Assembly: GCF_001039355.2 (NCBI RefSeq)
Contig: NW_019775635.1
Coordinates: forward strand, 422,601 to 486,600
Direction of reading: 5' to 3'
Source: Lingula anatina
Lineage: Eukaryota > Brachiopoda > Lingulata > Lingulida > Lingulidae
Length of the DNA stretch: 64,000 nt
Shown: positions 59,292 through 64,000 of the stretch, piece after piece
Layout of the letters: every line of letters begins with the position of its first letter
Numbering within the stretch: the first letter of the stretch is position 1
Notes under the pieces: generated by a model
What the model was told of the DNA's origin: nothing
Seen by the model: only the letters and a program-made list of their open reading frames with translations
Databases searched by the model: none
Translations under genes and position numbers: made by a program

Positions 59292-61726
59292 CTACCTCAC
59301 AGCCTGGAAGGAGGAGGGATCTCTCTTCTGAACATCACCATGTTATGGGATAAATACGCATAATATGAAAATGCTTAGCTTTAGAGTAATCGGTGCACAC
59401 ATCTGTTGGACAAACCCTTATTCATAACTAAGTTTATATGTCACGTTAGTTCATATCTTATTTCTTCTTTTGCACATGGTATTGCGGTGAACTACAGAAC
59501 ACCATGTCCTTACCAAAATACAGGATACAAAATAGTAATCCCAGCAGAATGTAGGGCACCGGATAATGTTTTTCAAGGTTCATGTCACGATAGGGCGGCA
59601 GCGCATTATTAGACATGAATGCCAATTAAGGGAAAATACTTGCGTTTCACCGAAAAACACACCTTAACCCAAATACAGCATATATCAATCACCACGGTCA
59701 CATGCCATGGTAATTAATATAGACAGCTAACGCTACACACGATGTGTTATGTGAACTTCTGCTTGTTTGCAAGACAGTTCCTGCCGACTCCATTCTATCC
59801 ACAAACTAAGAAGGGGGTCGTGCTGAATCCACCACTTTCAAGCAGCAGTGCCCTCTTAGCTTTATTTAATGTTCTTAGCTTTTGATCAATCATCCTTTGA
59901 TTACAAACATATGTTAAAATTAAATCTATGGGTTGTTATTTCATGAAGTATTGTAACAGTATATGTACCTGTACACCCGGGCCAGCCGTGCCTCTGCTTT
60001 CAGTCTCCACGTGTAGTAGACTATACATGTAACAACCTGGTAATATATCTTCTAGTATCCGTGTAGAAGACTTTAAATATAACAACTTCATAATACCTTG
60101 TACATCTTGAGGTAAAGACTGTGGAAAGGGGGTGGGACCACAAACATATAAAATAGAAGAACCCATTTTTTAATTGTTACCATAGAGCATATACTGTACA
60201 GCTACATGTAAAAAGGGCCCAATTTTTTGCAATTTATTTTTATCTGACTTGATAATAACAGGACGACTGACAGGGTCAAGCAAGCAGCAAGCGTTTGTTT
60301 TGATAAATATGCATGCTTTTTAAATTAATCACTGCCCGCCTATTTATAGCCGGAATTCCATTAAGTATATTCAAATGTATTTCCACATGCTTCACAACGA
60401 GGAATGATAACCGTGACTGCAATGTGGAACAGCGTCTATAACCAGCACGTACCGGTATTATAATGTAATGTTTTTAAATTGTATAAATCACCTTTCTGTG
60501 TCTACATAATTACCCATGGCTTGTTTGCCTGGGGTTAGGCGCAGAGGATGAGAATTTTAAGTGTGGGGTTAACCATTCAGTAAAAACTAGTTACGTGGAG
60601 ATGGGGATGGGGAGATTCCCTTGCTCCCTCTCCTTCCCCCCCCCCACCCTGGGGCAGGTGGGTAAGACCCCTTATTGAATGATAATAGGTAATCATCCAT
60701 TACCTAACTCCACCTGCGGTTCTTTGTGACAGAGTAGCGAAGTGATGTGCCTTGATTTTCCATTTTGATCTGCCGGGGTTGAAATATTTATCTCTGAACA
60801 TTGTATGCAATTATTAATGGCGGTTTCCAAGGCAATACCCGGAAGCTTTTGTCAATTCGTTAATATAAAGAACTTCATATGAAGAATATGTCCTACTATT
60901 CAACCCACATGCGCTACCTTAATTAAGGACAAACAGTAGAAATGATGTCGTACTGGTATTAATATTATTATGCTCTTTAAATATTTGAACATTTTCAATA
61001 ACACCGAAATTATGACTGTTGAGGTAGCAGTGCCCCAATGGCAATGTTTCAATGATTTTGTTGGCTTTGCCTGATAGACTGTTTGTGTGGCTATATTGAT
61101 GTATTTAAATTGCTATTAGCCAAAATTTTATGCTAAGGGGAAAAAACCTTACTTGCCTCCTGGGGGTGTGTGTGGGTGCTGGGTCCCACACCTACGTGTG
61201 CGTGCGCTTGCAAATTGTGTCAGTATGTACATGTAATATGGCACATAAAGCCTGTACTTTTATTGTGGAAGACCGCTTGAATTTGATTTCGAAAGCCACC
61301 CTTACCCCCTCCCACTCCTCCGAACATGGGTTCTTTTAGAGCGTTTTCTAGCACAACTCAACCGGCAGACCACTGATACTTGGCACGAGTGAGGCGCATG
61401 CAGCTTCAAATTTTTTTAATTTTTTTAGTTTGGTGATGGTTAACATAATAACAGGACTGGATTTAAACCTCTTGCTGTTCTAATCTCTCCTAGCACCATT
61501 GTTTATCATACAGGAGCAGCTATCTTGTGGCAGGCACACTAACGCTCATGAAAATTCCCATTGCTATACACATGTATTTCTCATATATTCTTTCCTTTTC
61601 TGCTTGGCTTTTGCTCTTTTCTCTCTATCATCCAAATATATTTTTTCCGTTATTTTTTTTATGAAACTTCCCCCCTCATATATAAAGAGAGATTATCATT
61701 CTAGCAGCTTGGTTCCGGAAGCATGT
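59292..61726. other. Non-coding part of the right block
   Basis: No gene is recognised. The stretch aligns to about 49616-51950 of the left block with scattered substitutions and small indels. Confidence 0.65.
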
Positions 61727-61832
61727 ATATACGACTTGCATTATTCGTCTCGTTTTCGATATTGAGCGCAATGCATTGTGGGTAAAGTGGGACCTGTCTT
61801 GCGTTGCCGCCATTTCTGTACACAGAAATAAA

Positions 61833-62644
61833 ATGCCTCTCGGCGGTTCTATGTGTTTTGTGCCTGTTTGTTTCAACAATACGAAGCGAGATCGAAATTT
61901 TTCATTTTATGCTTTCCCCAAGGACCCAAAAAAGAGAGTTATATGGATTGACAATATTGGACGAGCGGGAAATGAAGGCAAATTTAGTAAGTTCGAGCCC
62001 GCCAAGCATCACCGTGTGTGTAGTGCTCATTTCGAAGGTGGTAGACCAACTATATTTCCACTCAAGGAATCGAAGATTTGTAAGCCCCGAAGAAAATTTA
62101 TTAGACATTTAACTGTTGATAACTCTGAGACAAATTTTAGTGAACCTGGCGGCAAGTGGGAAGTTGAACAGCGAGGACGAAAATGGCTTCTCAAATACAG
62201 ACCACAATGCCTACTGCATTGTATCAGATGCAGGTTCAGATGCGCTTTTAACGATAGTTAAGGAAAAACAACATATTTTCAGTATGGAACAGAAAATCCG
62301 ATCTTTAGAAATTGAACTTTCGGAAACAAGAGTGGAATAACAACGAGCAAACAAACAAAAAAATGCATAAAGAAATAGTGTGACAGAGAAAAAAATGCTG
62401 GAACAACTGTCCGAAGCACATGAGGAAGTTGACAAACACTTTCAGCATAAAGTCTATGCACAACAAACCTGAAGTGGTTAAATTTTACATCGGTCTTGAA
62501 ACCTACGAGGAATTAAATTTTTTCATGACTTTTTATACCCTGACATTACCTCAGTATAAAAAATGGCATGAAAACTGTCATGTGAAACTTTGGTTTGATT
62601 TCTCAGCAAGGTTAAAGCTGGTTTTAGTTTTACTTTGGTTTTAG
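61833..62644 (+). pseudogene. THAP-domain transposase-like gene, broken
   Basis: From Met 61833 the frame gives a THAP zinc finger: MCFVPVC (first Cys pair), IWIDNIGR (conserved Trp), VCSAHFEGG (Cys-x2-His) and GRPTIFP (the P-x-x-F box). THAP fingers bind DNA in P-element and Harbinger-related transposases. After about residue 90 the frame goes astray and stops at 62261. Other frames pick up a coiled-coil-like stretch (VKEKQHIFSMEQKIRSLEIE, about 62258-62335) and then PEVVKFYIGLETYEELNFF (about 62478-62530). That last segment resembles the helix-turn-helix preceding DDE nuclease domains. The DDE core itself is missing. At least two frameshifts and an internal deletion make it non-functional, although the THAP finger remains open. 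Confidence 0.75.
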
Positions 62645-63053
62645 AGTATTGTTATCGCCATTGCTTAGACCCGAGTAAAACTAAAACGAGGTTTAAACCT
62701 GACTGTGAAGGAGTATTGAATCGTATATTACTTACGCAAATAACAAAAAAGAGAACAATTTTACCAAATATCTCATTTTTATTATCACAATGCACTTGAA
62801 CATATCTAGAAAATGTTTAAAACATTGCATTTTAAAACATGGATCAGTGAAATATCGTAAGGTACCTTGGAAAGATATTTCCAAGGCAACATCATTGATT
62901 TTATTATGCAAAATAAAATTGTGAGACGAAATATTGAATTGTATTTATTAATAGGCAAATATTAAAAAAAAAAACGGTTTGGGCATTCCCTTCAAGGACT
63001 TGGTCCATTCTCCACTGTCTTGATTCAAACTTCAATCTGGTAGGCCTACTTCT

Positions 63054-63500
63054 AATTTTCTCTGCCGTCTGGATCCAATATGTTGTTTCTCTCTCTATCC
63101 TCACCGTACAGTTTACACCTATAAAACAAGTAAAAAATAGTCATGAAAATAATTATTAAAGTCATCATCAACACATCTATAACAGTGATTAATTTACATG
63201 CATACATACTAGACTGATGACAAAACAGAAAACTGGCATGCCTAGTCATATTTTTTTAACCGAAATCTACCTGGATACACAACAGAAATATAATGAAGAA
63301 GAAACAAATGATAGATGCACTGATATTGGGTGAACATAATTACATAATGACCACATTAGGGTTTTGTATTTGGTCTTCTATTTAAGAAAATATCGTGTAA
63401 CATACCTTTTTATCAGCTCTTCTTTTTTGCCTGATGTGTGGGCATCCTTCATTTTAACCAACTTTTCAACTCCGGCACCTTTGTCGCCTCAAATGGCTTG
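63054..63500 (-). pseudogene. Start of a second transposon gene with a SAP-like motif, truncated
   Basis: On the minus strand the first exon ends KDAHTSGKKEELIKR at a consensus donor (AAG, then GTATGT, about 63403). A matching acceptor (TTTTATAG, about 63117) joins in phase to CKLYGEDRERNNILDPDGRE and a stop. The S-G-K-K-x-E-L-I-x-R pattern is the core of a SAP helix-extended-helix DNA-binding motif. Upstream of Met (about 63450) the frame has a stop. The downstream nuclease part expected for a two-gene ISL2EU element is absent. This is inference from a short motif. Confidence 0.5.
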
Positions 63501-63806
63501 TTTAATATCGCCCCCGGCATGTCTTATGCTTCCATCATGTGTTCTTATCGCTGTCAACAACGCTTCCGGTACTATTTTGACCCCTGCAGTGCACAATTCC
63601 GGTCATGCGCACATCGCACTTTTCGAATAATGCAAGTCGTATATATAATCTTCTTACACTTAAATCCAACCTTGCATAGCAGTGGCAAATAATTAAATCT
63701 TTGAGTTAGATTGTTTGGTATTGGATGAAACTGCGAATTGTGTTAGTAGAGACACAAGTACAACAAGCACATCTGGAAGGCACTGGCTTCAAATTTAAAC
63801 GTCTGA

Positions 63807-63838
<32 letters not shown>

Positions 63839-64000
63839 CTGAACGATGCTTATATTTTGCAAACTGATGGACACAAGATGATCGATATATTTAACAGTCA
63901 ATAAAACTCGCTGAATACAATTTCATCGTTGGAACCAAACACTTTTCACTATAAGAAACCTACCGCAAGACCATGGAACGTCCACACTTATATAAAGCCA

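Larger units (their letters stand above)
61727..63644. mobile_element. ISL2EU/Harbinger-like DNA transposon, internally deleted, inserted in the right block
   Basis: The terminal inverted repeats are perfect: CGACTTGCATTATTCG at 61732-61747 and its reverse complement at 63624-63639. They extend outward into ATATA/TATAT, part of which may be target sequence. The left block (51941-51960, GCATGTATATATTCTTCTTA) shows the uninterrupted site. The element carries a THAP-domain ORF (+) and, on the opposite strand from the right end, the two-exon start of a second gene with a SAP-like motif. A THAP/HTH transposase plus a second SAP/nuclease gene is the layout I associate with ISL2EU elements; that assignment is from memory. 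Confidence 0.8.
55988..64000. repeat. Large duplicated block, right copy (continues past window)
   Basis: Homologous to 45646-52293. It starts at the satellite, carries methyltransferases C and D, the 26-bp minisatellite (58937-59291) and the long non-coding tail. The tail is interrupted by the THAP transposon at about 61727-63644. The last bases (GACCATGGAACGTCCACACT) match 52262-52281. Confidence 0.85.

Overview
The window is nuclear DNA from an animal. Genes have phase-consistent GT-AG introns, about 60% of the bases are A or T, and transposon debris is dense. The gene and transposon content (somatomedin-B/Cys-rich ectodomain paralogues, clustered NNMT-type methyltransferases, an ISL2EU/Harbinger-like THAP element, CR1/L2-like reverse transcriptase) fits a marine invertebrate. 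A cephalochordate (Branchiostoma) is my leading guess, but I cannot prove the taxon from sequence alone. The assembly is imperfect: there is one ~860-base N gap (40322-41181) with the same sequence on both sides, and four single Ns (10125, 20106, 45645, 55987) at contig joins.

Layout. (1) 2728-5295 (+): the last seven coding exons of an AMP-activated protein kinase gamma subunit; its 5' exons lie left of the window. (2) ~10126-11755 (-): 5' LTR, leader and gag of a truncated Ty3/Gypsy-like retrotransposon. (3) 12.4-33.1 kb (-): a tandemly duplicated locus. Copy 1 (12877-16133) is complete and encodes a secreted or membrane-anchored protein with a 15-residue tandem repeat, a somatomedin-B-like module and a Cys-rich receptor-like ectodomain. 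Copy 2 (19861-22973) has part of its last exon lost at a contig join. Copy 3 (32.1-33.05 kb) is a deleted pseudogene. Between copies 2 and 3 is a ~3.7 kb foldback array carrying many ATGGC-core (YY1-like) motifs and interrupted by a Harbinger-type element. (4) 33447-41895 (-): a complete 11-exon lysosomal/prostatic-type histidine acid phosphatase, 444 residues with a C-terminal membrane span. Its introns carry several MITEs. (5) 42.50-45.26 kb: a non-coding terminal-inverted-repeat element with repeated copies of a TTTCGGAATGGACA motif. (6) 45.65-52.3 kb and 55.99-64.0 kb: two copies of a large duplicated block. Each carries a pair of intronless NNMT/PNMT-family methyltransferase genes (-), 46-bp satellite arrays 3' of each gene and a 26-bp minisatellite upstream of the pair. 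Only the fourth gene (57741-58601) is intact; the other three share a 26-nt frameshifting deletion. A CR1/L2-like retrotransposon fragment (54086-55681, +) lies between the blocks. The right block also carries a ~1.9 kb THAP-domain DNA transposon that is absent from the left block, which shows the empty site.

The host genes are functionally unrelated: energy sensing (AMPK gamma), a surface or secreted protein family, lysosomal phosphate hydrolysis, and SAM-dependent small-molecule N-methylation. What unifies the window is repeated local duplication, gene decay and transposon insertion.
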